Positions 1-16,940 of a DNA stretch of 64,000 bases are shown here, one piece after another (the first letter of the stretch is position 1; the number at the start of each line of letters is the position of its first letter). The notes beneath the pieces were generated by a model, which had not been told where the DNA came from, made no database searches, and saw only the letters and a program-made list of their open reading frames with translations. The stretch is from Endomychus coccineus. Lineage: Eukaryota > Arthropoda > Insecta > Coleoptera > Endomychidae. The position numbers and the translations under genes were made by a program. The stretch covers positions 38,036,581 through 38,100,580 of the forward strand of contig OY294071.1 in the NCBI GenBank assembly GCA_958510875.1, written 5' to 3'.

Positions 1-305
1 CCTTGTGGCCTGGGTATAGCGTGCGGAGCTCGAACAGGAGATCTTGATATTTTGTCCATTTTTCCTCCTCTTTCAAGACTATGTTCTTCTCTGCCGGAGC
101 GGAGAATTCGATGACATACATAGTCTTGATTAGTTTATCGAGGAGGACAACGTCAGGCCTATTTGCTTGTATGGACCTGACGGTCGGAAACGGGTAATTC
201 CAGAAGATCTGGCATTTTTCGTTTCCGACAACGGACTCAATATCTCCTGGCATGTAAGGCAGCACCGGCTCTTGGTCTATTCCGTACGAGTGCCGACAGA
301 AGGTG
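1..305 (-). pseudogene. Non-LTR retrotransposon 3'-ORF fragment
   Basis: An open frame of about 100 codons runs on the minus strand from about 305 to the window edge with no stop. It contains RPDVVLLDK followed about 10 residues later by VIEFSAPAEKN, then a charged stretch and LLFELRTLYPGHK. This arrangement (RPD, then an acidic residue in a beta strand, then a basic helix) resembles the PD-(D/E)XK-like nuclease region near the C terminus of some non-LTR retrotransposon polyproteins. No start or reverse transcriptase core is visible, because the frame is cut by the window edge on one side and enters repeats on the other. The retroelement origin is fairly likely. The exact clade is not determinable here. 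Confidence 0.55.
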
Positions 306-312
306 GAAAAAA

Positions 313-335
313 TATTTTGATATATATATATATAT
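313..335. repeat. Short (TA)n tract
   Basis: A short alternating TA run separates the non-LTR fragment from the inverted repeat that follows. Other short (TA)n tracts lie at about 1527-1547, 51465-51484 and 54311-54337, mostly beside ends of Penelope-like repeats. Confidence 0.8.
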
Positions 336-427
336 ACATAAGAGATATAGAATTAAATTTTCTGAATTATGAAGATAACTTAGATAATTTAACATAGGAT
401 TATAAAGATGAATAAACGTAAAAGATT

Positions 428-502
428 GAACCATAGGCGGGATTCGAACCCACATTTCTGGATTTCTAGTCCAGGGTGTTTACCAATTACACCACTTCGG
501 TC
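428..502 (-). tRNA. tRNA-Ser(AGA)-like sequence, short variable arm (left copy)
   Basis: The minus strand folds as a 75-nt tRNA cloverleaf. It has a D stem GTGT/ACAC, anticodon stem CTGGA/TCCAG with loop CTAGAAA (anticodon AGA), and a T arm with GGTTCGAATCC matching a Pol III B box. The anticodon arm matches tRNA-Ser(AGA), but the long variable arm expected of tRNA-Ser is missing. The acceptor stem has G-U pairs and one A-A mismatch. A tRNA-derived repeat is more likely than a working tRNA gene. Confidence 0.6.
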
Positions 503-992
503 CTATTAGATTTTTATATTTTTGTAAATATAAACCTCTGAAAGGATAGTAGATCATTGATGAACACAATGCGATTCGATGCCCTACCATAGATCAACTA
601 TTCACGCACATTCATCTAAAGTTCAGTCGTTTTTTGAAGTAAGGGTTGTAGGTTAGTACTGCTATGGTTGGCAGTTACTTGACAGTTCTTATTCAAATGA
701 CAGCATCCTGGTTCTTATATATTTCAATAGAACTGACTGAGAATTGTTCTGGTTAATTATAAACAAGTTTAAAGTTTCTTTGCCTAATTGGCCACTATCG
801 TGTATGTAACTTAAGAGATATAGAATTAAATTTTCTGAATTATGAAGATAACTTACTTCAAAAAACGACTGAACTTTAGATGAATGTGCGTGAATAGTTG
901 ATCTATGGTAGGGCATCGAATCGCATTGTGTTCATCAATGATCTACTATCCTTTCAGAGGTTTATATTTACAAAAATATAAAAATCTAATAG

Positions 993-1067
993 GACCGAAG
1001 TGGTGTAATTGGTAAACACCCTGGACTAGAAATCCAGAAATGTGGGTTCGAATCCCGCCTATGGTTC
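993..1067 (+). tRNA. tRNA-Ser(AGA)-like sequence, short variable arm (right copy)
   Basis: This is the exact inverted partner of the copy at 428-502, with the same cloverleaf, AGA anticodon and B box. No run of T follows closely enough to make a convincing Pol III terminator. The pair sits symmetrically in a palindrome, which argues for a mobile or duplicated module rather than two independent genes. Confidence 0.6.
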
Positions 1068-1206
1068 AATCTTTTACGTTTATTCATCTTTATAATCCTA
1101 TGTTAAATTATCTAAGTTATCTTCATAATTCAGAAAATTTAATTCTATATCTCTTAAGTTACATACACGATAGTTGCCAATTAGGCAAAGAAACTTTAAA
1201 CTTGTT

Positions 1207-1208
1207 TA

Positions 1209-1295
<87 letters not shown>
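1207..1295. repeat. (TA)n microsatellite
   Basis: About 85 bp of almost pure TA dinucleotide. It ends directly at the start of a Penelope-like terminal repeat (TGTTTCTTCTTAGG). Open frames reading IYIYIY across it are artefacts. Confidence 0.95.
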
Positions 1296-1298
<3 letters not shown>

Positions 1299-1546
1299 TC
1301 TTCTTAGGTTCTCGCGGACGTAATATGTAGAACTGGATTCTCGGGTATTCATCCGCGTTGTGTGGTTTCGGTCCTCAAAAGGACCAATTTCACGACGTTT
1401 CGGCAAAGTCGCATTTGCCATCTTCAGGTGATTCGACCGTAGAGTCTGGAAAATCTAGGCGAACTGGGATCAATACCCGAGAATCCAGTTCTACACATTA
1501 CGTCCGCGAGAACCTAAGAAGAAACATATATATATATATATATATA
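1296..1546 (-). mobile_element. Penelope-like terminal repeat fragment, family A
   Basis: Positions 1296-1465 repeat the terminal sequence that flanks the intact Penelope-like element at 54.3-57.3 kb. The first part (about 1296-1345) reappears inverted at about 1471-1530, so the fragment folds back on itself. It ends in another short (TA)n run. The hammerhead-like motif it carries is on the minus strand. Confidence 0.8.
1387..1433 (-). ncRNA. Hammerhead ribozyme-like motif, family A
   Basis: Minus strand: helix I TCAC/GTGA, core CTGAAGA, a 6-bp helix II GGCAAA/TTTGCC, then GAAA and CGTC. These are the conserved blocks of a type I hammerhead (CUGANGA, GAAA, GUC). Helix III is only the self-complementary ACGT, too short to close a loop within one molecule, so cleavage would need a dimer. 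Hammerheads in Penelope-like terminal repeats are known. Confidence 0.65.
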
Positions 1547-1552
1547 TGTTAT

Positions 1553-3500
1553 TGCATTTGATATAAAATAATCAACAATAAATATGTGCCATTTGCCATT
1601 TTATTCATATACTGTGACCTCTCATAATAATGTAGTAATGTAAAAATCCATCCAGCTTTGGATTTTTATAGATGCACTTCCATGAACAAAATCACGTTTT
1701 TCATTTTCTGAGAATGTTGCCAAATGTAAGATTTTTATTCAGTTTATATTTGCATAATATACACAAGTTTTATAATAATCAACAGTTCAGATAAATTGAA
1801 ATAAATGCATTATTACATAATTGTATCGATAATGCATTTGATATAAAATAATCAACAATAATGTGTTATAAATCAATCAATGCCATTTCATCATATACTT
1901 TGATCTTTCACAATATTACAGTGACATATTTTAATGTAAATACAAATGTTCGACTGGAAAAAATCCTTCAAGCATTGGTTTTTCTAGAGGTGTACTTCCA
2001 TGAACAAATTTACATCTTTGTTCATTTTCTGAAGATGTTGTCATGCAATATGTAACCAGGAATAGTAAAATATGTTTGACAACTTTTTTTACATTTCGGA
2101 TTGATAATTGGTGAAACCAAATTAACATTACGCACAATACTGTCACTGCCATTTCAAGTATTCTTAGTGAAGTGACGATTTTGTTCAAACTTTGAGGTTT
2201 CAAAATGTTTCTGAAAAAAACAAATTATAATCAACTTCTGATAAACAAAACCAAACTTTCCTCTAATAATACTGTTATGCATTTTTGGGAAATTAATTGT
2301 CCGATTCCCATTGCATTCTATTTGAACACGCGAACGCTGCACATTCTGGCATTTTAGTCTGAGAAATTACTTAGCCGTTATTGAAATTTTCGATATCAGA
2401 TACTATAAAAAAACGTGGTAACGTAATGATCTTGCTAAATATAACGTTGTCAAATAGGATGACATTAGTTTGATATCCAAATAGCAGATGTTCTTTCTAG
2501 TGCAGCAGAAATAGATAAAGCATCCCTTGAGGGGATTTGAATCAGTTCTCTGAAGGACAGAAAATAATAATTCTCCCATCTTTTGTATCACTCTTCTCAC
2601 GAGTGAGGCCACAAAGGGGATAACTGCAAGTCCCTTCCCAGCTATTCTTGTATACATCAGACAGCAACCAGCCTAGTAAAATGAAATTATATTTACCTTC
2701 GACTTTTCAGTAGTTATTTCTAAGGCACACAACTTAATATTTTTTTGAAAATATACATTTGAATTAAAAGTATTATTTCGCAAATGAATGAAAACTTATC
2801 TTTTCAACTGTAAGGAAACTCATTAGAGATTCTTTTTCAACTGAAGCTCTTTCATAACAATCGAATCATTGAGATGATTTCATAATCTTCAGTCAGTATG
2901 TTTTAAATTTTGAAACTGTTACATTTAAAAACTGTCAAGTGCTATTGAAGATTATATCACCTCTATTAAAGAAAAGTATCAAACTGTATAAGATGATATC
3001 TAAGTGGAATGTGGCATAACTTTAATAGAATATAGGTAATTTCGGAAAATAAAAATATACTTCTAATAAGTCAATATTATATTCCAAATATGCCCTTCAT
3101 CCATTCTAAAGTGAATAATCAACATTAAATTGCTATACGTCTTCATGTCACACATAGGTATATGCCAAAATCTCTAAAATACAACTCTAATCAGGTTTCA
3201 AGAGCCATTTCTTTCTGAAAAGATTGCAGATTCATGCACTGTACGCGGAAACCTACGAATGAAGTTATAGTTAACTGAATTTCATCCCCTGAGAGTTATA
3301 ATTACTATTCTGATTCAATCAATTATATTTGTATGTTATATTTATGAAAACATGAATTTTATTTTGTACAATTTCATTATTCTAATAATAAATTTTAATG
3401 TATCATAATCAGTTATCTAATTTCATTTAAGTAAATAAGTTTTAAATTTCACAATTCATGTAGACTTTGCTCAATAGAGATAAAAGAAAAAAATTATTAT
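1553..3500. other. AT-rich non-coding stretch with a diverged tandem duplication
   Basis: Positions about 1553-1740 and 1836-2050 are diverged copies of one sequence (shared starts TGCATTTGATATAAAATAAT and a shared block around CTTCCATGAACAAA). The rest, to the RRP9 3' end, shows short minus-strand frames but no recognisable product. Confidence 0.6.
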
Positions 3501-3508
3501 GAAAGCAT

Positions 3509-3514
3509 TTTTAT
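3509..3514 (-). promoter_or_regulatory. AATAAA polyadenylation signal of RRP9
   Basis: A minus-strand AATAAA lies 38 bases downstream of the RRP9 stop codon, in a normal position for a 3'-end processing signal. Confidence 0.5.
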
Positions 3515-3551
3515 TTAATTATTTTACAAAAAAAATATGCAATAACAGAAT

Positions 3552-6104
3552 TCAAGCTTCTCTTATAAGAGGGAAAATAAAAATTGAATTTTTAGCAGAG
3601 TCAATATTCCACCATCTTCCACATTTGTGATCCTTACCACAAGCTGCAACCAAATGTTTACCATCTGATGTAAATAAAATTGAATTAATGAATCCATCAA
3701 CAGGTATTTCAAACAGAAATTCAATAGAACGAAAATTATTTCCTAGTTTCCATAACTTTATAGTACCATCATGAGATCCTAACAAAAAAAAAAGCTTTTG
3801 TTAATCGTAAAATTATGATTAAGGTGACTTTTTAAAAAGCATAAGAAGTGGTTTTCTACAAACATGACTATACTAGGCTATCAAGCAGTTTCTGAAATTT
3901 ACCATAGTCATGTACACTTTTGAAGTTGCAGGCAGGTGATTTGCAGTTTTACATAGGTAATTAATGTTAATGCTGATAAAGGAGTTTTCAAATAAATAAA
4001 CCATGCTTGTTTAATTTACACAAACAGATAATCGAGATATCATGTATGAGGATAAAACAATAATCAATAACTCACCTGATGCTATTAAATCAGTATTAAC
4101 TAAAGTAGCAAGGCTGCAAATCCAATAGGGTTGAGAATTTTTTAGATCCAATCCATGAGCATTGTTGACTGTACACAGCGGTTTCTTCTTCATTGAACTC
4201 CAACTACATAGCTGACTAAAAGAAAACATAGTGTGTGAGGATATACCTTTGAATGCCTTCAAAATGGGTCAGCAGGATATTATAATAAACAGTTCAGAAC
4301 AGGAGAATCGAATATATTTTTTGTCATCTGCATCATAATCAATTATTTTCATTGTTGATCCTCATCGAAAATTTTAATAAAAGACAACTTGAAGATGAGT
4401 ATAACACACCACAATCTTGTAATGAATTAATTTATAGAATTGAATCAGCCATTACATGATTAAAATATATTCTAAACTTAAATAAAATAACTATTAAAAG
4501 TTTGATTTTCTAATTCAATAAATAAATGTAACTATACCTTGGCTAACACTGTAGCTACTTCAATCAAATAATTACAAAGTACTAGTATTAGTACTTTGTA
4601 ATATTTGTTTGAAGAAGCTACGGTGTTAGCGAAAATAGTTACATTTATTTATTAAATTAGTGAAAATTGAACTTTTAAGTTATTTTATTAAAGTAAAGTT
4701 CCAGTCGACATCCCATAACCAGCTTGGTTCACTTTTTCCAATGATAAACAAAATAAACATTACAACATACCCATCTTCACCTCCAGATATGAAATTATCT
4801 TCATTTACCAAGTTGACTACATCAATACTCCCAGAATGTCCGTTGTAAATAAGTTGAGACTCTTCTGCTACTTTCCATATTCTAATGGAAGTGTCTCTGC
4901 CACCTGAAGTAAGTATCCTATCTCTAGAGAGAGCATCTAATGAAGTTATGGTATCCTGATGACCATAAAGTGTTTCTACATATGCCATTTCATCTAAATT
5001 CCAAACTTTAATGGAACGATCTTTACTGCAAGAATATAAAGTATGTGTGCCTTTTCTAAAACACACTCCTGTTACCATATTTTTATGGCCTTTGAATGCT
5101 TTTATATGCTGAAGATATGTAGGATCCCAAACATGGATATCTGCCGATTCATCACCAACAACCTGAAAAATATGAATCAGTCAGTTTTCACATGTTTATT
5201 AAATTTCACAAATTGAGTTATTTCATTTTATAGATGCCCAAAAATTTCAGTAAGAGATACTACTATTAAAGATGAGGTCTATTAACATTTTCACAAATAC
5301 TCAATATAGCCAATATGAAATTGTTGATTTACTTACCAGAAACTTGTCATCTGATGATAAAGTTATACACATAATTTTACTATTGTGTCCTTTCACCGTT
5401 TCTATGTTTTTCTTAACAAAAGGAATGATGCCAACTTTTTGAAGTTTTATTAATGACCCTAAAATCACATGGTAATATTATGGTATACAATTTGAAGTCA
5501 ACTAATTACACTTTATCACAATCCCATCTTTACTGCCAGAGAACAAGTATTCATTGTTTGAAGTTAAACACAAGCAAGTTACAGTATTTTTCTGGTCCCT
5601 ACACTTCAACTTTATTATACTTGAAATATCGCCACCTTTGTACTTGTGAGCAACTGAACTTCTGAATTTTCCACTCTGTTTCAAATAATCTTCTTTCAAT
5701 CTTCTTGATATAACATCTGTGTTTACTTCTTGCTCCAATTTTTCTGTTTCTAAACACAGAATGAATTAATCAAGATACAAAAATAACGCACACAACTTAC
5801 CTAATTTTTCTATCTCATCTAGATAAATTTTTGCTAACCTCAATTTTTTATCTTGTGCAGTTTCATGTTCAATTTCATCAGAACCAGAATAATTGAATTC
5901 ATTAGTAGGATTCGATTCTTCGTCTTCACTACTAGTGATTTCTTCATTTTGTAAAGCGTTTGATGTTGTTTTGCTCATTTTTTTCTTTGCCTTGCCTGTG
6001 GAGTACTGTATATAAAATTTACAATTGCTTTCAAAAAAATAGAATCTACCTACTTTAGACCTCTTAAGGGTGTTTGTTGGATTCCCTTTGATGAAGAAAG
6101 ACAT
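3552..6104 (-). CDS. RRP9: U3 snoRNP protein RRP9 / U3-55K (WD40), seven coding exons
   Basis: The coding exons, in order, are 6104-6050, 5995-5801, 5749-5510, 5458-5337, 5162-4771, 4215-4076 and 3778-3552. They join in frame (1371 nt) into 456 aa, close to the 475 aa of human RRP9. Every intron has GT-AG ends. The N terminus is basic, then acidic, followed by the family block ETAQDKKLRLAKIYLDE. WD40 blades follow, including RGTH-type FRKGTHTLYSCSKDRSIKVW, YVETLYGHQD, LDALSRDRILTSGGRD, ESQLIYNGHSGSID and the C-terminal GRWWNIDSAKNSIFIFPL. RRP9 binds the box B/C motif of U3 snoRNA in the nucleolus and is needed for early 18S pre-rRNA cleavage. Intron 5 (4770-4216) holds an inverted Penelope-type repeat. 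Identification is firm; the splice between exons 1 and 2 is the least certain because two donors are possible. Confidence 0.93.
4478..4695. repeat. Inverted pair of family E (hammerhead-like) repeats in an RRP9 intron
   Basis: Arms about 4478-4582 and 4588-4695 are inverted copies of a repeat also found at about 15.8-16.6, 45.7-45.8, 46.6-46.8 and 50.9-51.0 kb. Each has the block TTTGAAGAAGCTAC..GTTAGCGAAA or a decayed version. The pair lies in RRP9 intron 5, about 75 bases from the exon 5 donor site. Confidence 0.8.
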
Positions 6105-12861
<6,757 letters not shown>

Positions 12862-14678
12862 AAAATATTGATATCTGGAACCAAAAAATTAATATAAAGA
12901 TTTCAAGACTATATCTTAAGACAATGTGTTTAGGCAAGTGCGGACAAGGAGCCTCGTCCAGTGTGGGCTAGTTGCCCTATTATTCTTAACATTAATTTTA
13001 TTAGTAATTATATAATAATACAATATATGTCAGTTAAATACTTTGAAATTAAGGTTGTTATTGACTCTAGTTGGAATTCTACTTAGTAATAGGGTATTTT
13101 GAAATATTACTGCCAATTAAGTGGTGTCAAATAGAATTAGGGATATGATTCGGTTGTTTGTGCTACTCTTGTGCCGACGGACAATACTTCTTCGACCACA
13201 GCTTACTTCAGGTGTATTTTGTATTTCTACTTAGCCTACCTAGCGTGCACGTGTGAGAATATGACGACATGATGCCCTCCCATTCCCAGACCTGTAGTGG
13301 AGAAGTCCAGCTTAACACTTTACTTGTCAGTCAACAAGGCTGCCTTTTTAATTGCAGAACTCCCAAAATATAACAAACACTTATTCTCATCAAATTTCCG
13401 ACCCTCTCTTATTATCATCGATCAACTTTATTTGTTCAATTGTCCCTATATTTCTATTTGTTCTATTTTGTTGAATTGTTTGTTGTTCCATTTTTAAACA
13501 ACGTTTACTAATATAAGCTGTTTTAATTAGTGTAAGGAATAATTAGATGACACGGGAACATGAGTTTTTCAGCTCATTTATCAATCCATCCAAATTAACT
13601 CGAGTTAACTGATGGATACAGATTTAAAAGGAACTATTCAATCCTGAAATATAAGACTGCTGTGTGAGATTTCTGCTGAATATCTCATGTTTTGCATAAA
13701 TTTCATATTTTCTGCAGATTCACAAATTTAGATGTGCGTTCAATTATTTTCCACTTGCCAAGTTAGTGGAATTCTTGTATATCATTGAAATTCTTAGAAA
13801 GTCTAGCATGTTTTGTTATAGTAGAAGTGAAGAATCGAATGTGGCACTTTCTTGTCTGCTCTACGATGAGAAAACGTGTCACTTGTATGGAGAGATACGT
13901 TCCAGATACCGATGTGTGACAAATTACTTTTTTTTGTTGGGCTTACGAATATGTGAATTTCTTGACCTTAAATCAATACTTGGAAGAAACATCAAATCTA
14001 ATGAGTTAAACTATTTCTTATCAATGAAAAATAGCAGGTTTGGAAATTGAGTTGTCAGATTAACCAATTTCAGCCCACTGCATTCTATTGAAAGTAGATA
14101 TTTTCTATGATGCATCAGTATCCTTGACCGACATATAGTTTATACAGAAATCAAGATATATTGAAGTAAAACTTTTATTGTTCTTTCGACTTGAAGTTCG
14201 ACTAAAAATTACGTTTTAGAGAGATAGGCAGATATCGCGCGAATTTAATTCAATAGACTATAATCGTTTCCGTGTTTCGAAATCATTAAGTGTTAACAAT
14301 TTGGTAGTCAAATTTGAAAAATCAGTTACAAAGTGAATATTTATAAAAGTTTCCGGGTATACGTCATACTGGTCCTTACTTTGTTTCAAGTACTAGTGTT
14401 GAAATTGGACATTGTGATAACTCCCCCCTCCATTCCTCCCACCCCTTCCACTGGTTAGTTGATGTGTTTGTGGAGGTTGTCGCTCTCCTTTCGCACCTGC
14501 CTTTCGCACAACAGCGGTACCAATTTAAGCACCATATATGATGCGATACCGCTTGCCAATACGTTTAATAAAAGATTATGTTTAAATATAGTTAATATAT
14601 ACATATTATATATTTTGTATTTCACTGGATACTTTTCTAGATTCCAATTACAAATATATGTACATGCACACACACATA

Positions 14679-14752
<74 letters not shown>

Positions 14753-15833
14753 GTGTCAGTTGACAGTTTCTTCCGGTTAAGCAATTAAAAGAAGTTGTAT
14801 AAGTCAATCTTGTTGTTTTTTAATATGAATGTATGTTAATGTATTCTAATATTGACACTAAATATAATTAAAATTCATTATTTAACGTCTTGTCTATAAG
14901 TGTTCCTTGTATTTTAAGAGATCTGACCAACATTATAATATATATTTACCTTTTTACTATTCTACTTTTGTACATACAAATATATCATTAATGATAATCT
15001 GGCTTTGATAAACACTATCTCAAGTACATGTTATTTCCAATACCTCAGGATACTCCTATCTGCAGTTCCTACCTTTTGTACATCATTTGCCAGTGAATCA
15101 CAATTATTCTCAACACTTGACAGTCAAATTAGAAGTCTAACTTTGACACAGCACTCTTATCTATTTGAAGTAAATTACTATCGAGGGAGAATGAACAAGC
15201 ACACTCTTCTAGATGGTAGAAAAATATATGTATTGCCAAATTATTTCATGGAACAGAACAAATTGTTGTTTTAGGTGAAAGTGTTAGAAAAAAACTATTT
15301 GTTATACTATTATTCTTTGCAGATCAGATTATTTAATATATTATTGAACTAGGAACATGGGAAACTAAATCCTTACCTAACTAATAAATAGTGTGAATCA
15401 AAATATCTAAAATGTAATTATTCGGAATCATCCTCAATTATTGAATATGTACAATTATTATTTTAACTACTGTGCTTGCCTGAAATGATTTGGAGAGATA
15501 CCTAGAAACAACTTGTGTATGCCATTTATCTGAAATCCAACATGTAGGACTAGACTAAATTCAGAAATAATGGTGAAAATAATAGAGACAAACTTTTCCA
15601 CCACAGCTAGAGAGAAATTAGAGAAAAACTTTTTAGATGTTTCCTGGTTGTTGACAGCGTGATTTATATTATTTCTAGATAATATTAAATTTGCTTGTAC
15701 CTTTGTTGTTCAGAGGTAATATATTATATAATTTAGGTGCTGAGCTAAGTAGTTAATAAATTTTAAGTTGAATTTTTTTTGCTTTGTGAAATTTTCAATA
15801 GTTTGTTGCTGTTCGACCAATTGTAATATTGAA
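12862..15833. other. Rap1 3' flank and unassigned intergenic sequence
   Basis: This stretch includes the presumed Rap1 3'UTR and AT-rich DNA with no recognisable coding potential. Apart from the TA microsatellite listed separately, I see no gene or clear repeat. Confidence 0.5.
14676..14750. repeat. (TA)n microsatellite preceded by CA-rich run
   Basis: About 70 bp of TA dinucleotides follow a short CACACA/TATG run. Long IYIYIY frames on both strands here are artefacts. Confidence 0.95.
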
Positions 15834-16575
15834 TAAAATAACTATTAAAAGTTTGATTTTCACTAGTTTAATAAATAAATGTGACTAAAGTCACATAGCT
15901 AACACTAGCTTCTTCAAACAAATATTACTATCTTACTACAAAAGAGTTACCTAATATATAACTTAAATGATAATCTTGGGATTGATAGTTATTGGAATGT
16001 TACCTTATTGAGTTTAACCCAATGAGGTATTTAACGATAAACTGGTAGCAAACTGAAAATCTAATTATACAAATGTACAAGCTGACATGTGGGTCTTGCC
16101 CTATGATATATATTGATCAGACAGGAAGGACCTTCAAAGAACAGGCCTAGTTTCAGTAATAAGAAATTGGTTTCAACCTTTGCAGTACATTTAATTATAG
16201 AAAACCATAACTAATGATAATTTCAAGATTTTACACATTCAGAATAAAAGTAATAAATTAAATTTACTGGAATTGAAAAATATGAGAAGTCCGAAATCCT
16301 ATTGAACGATCAACAAACACTTAATAATTTTCCCTTGTTATATTTGTATAATTAGATTTTCCAATTACCAATTTATCGTTCAATCCCTCTATGAATTAAA
16401 ACCAATTAAGTAAAATACTAATAACCATCTATCCTAAGATTATCATTAAAGTTATATATTAGGTAACTCTTTCATAGTAATTAAGTACTTTGTAATATTA
16501 GTTTGAAGAAGTTTCTATGTTAGCGAAACTATAGTGCATTTTTTTATTAAGATAGTGTAAGTCGAAGTATAGAAT
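15834..16575. mobile_element. Degenerate Penelope-like element fragment, family E
   Basis: Inverted terminal blocks (about 15834-16040 and 16375-16575) flank a short coding remnant. The plus strand at 16076-16143 reads YKLTCGSCPMIYIDQTGRTF, a GIY-YIG endonuclease core. The G of the usual YIG is replaced by D, and the frame soon stops. The right block carries TTTGAAGAAG..TTAGCGAAACTATAGT, a hammerhead-like motif. The piece is clearly dead. Confidence 0.75.
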
Positions 16576-16940
16576 GGATTTTCATCACTTAATAGCTGAT
16601 TCTATTCAATTGTTGTAATATTGATGATCTACAAATGTTTTAATCCTTTGATTTAAAATAATAAGACTACAAATGGATATACAAAATTAAAGATGTCAAA
16701 ATTTTCTAGCTCAAGCTACCCATTTTTGTTTTCTTCTTTGCTTTAGGAATTTTCAAAAAGGAGAACTTTATGTTTTATGCTGAATCGACAGACATAAGTA
16801 ATTCATCAGAAAACTCCAATAGGAATAAAAAAAGTATTCTTGGGACTTATTTGAACAAATGAAAAGAAGTCGAAATGTGAGGGTTTTTCAAGTAACTTCC
16901 ACAATGTTACAGGTTCAAATAAATAATGCAAAAGTATTAA

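Larger units (their letters stand above)
340..1160. repeat. Inverted repeat (palindrome) carrying two tRNA-like copies
   Basis: Left arm about 340-641 is the near-perfect reverse complement of right arm about 852-1160. The spacer (642-851) holds a further partial copy of the arm end at about 764-850. Each arm carries one tRNA-like sequence and an AT-rich flank. A diverged copy of the tRNA-like module plus the same flank lies inside each terminal repeat of the large element at 21.4-37.7 kb, so the roughly 180-bp module is a dispersed repeat. Confidence 0.85.

Noticed and set aside
1212..1421. IYIYIY open frames over TA tracts (also at 14.5, 52.9 and 54.3 kb)
   Set aside because: Low-complexity translation of (TA)n; not genes.
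2403..2700. Minus-strand exon-like segment with a CSYPLCGL motif reminiscent of the RPAP2/Rtr1 zinc domain
   Set aside because: An acceptor-like site precedes it, but the frame with the motif stops shortly after and the following cysteines do not match the domain spacing. Similarity is too short to call.
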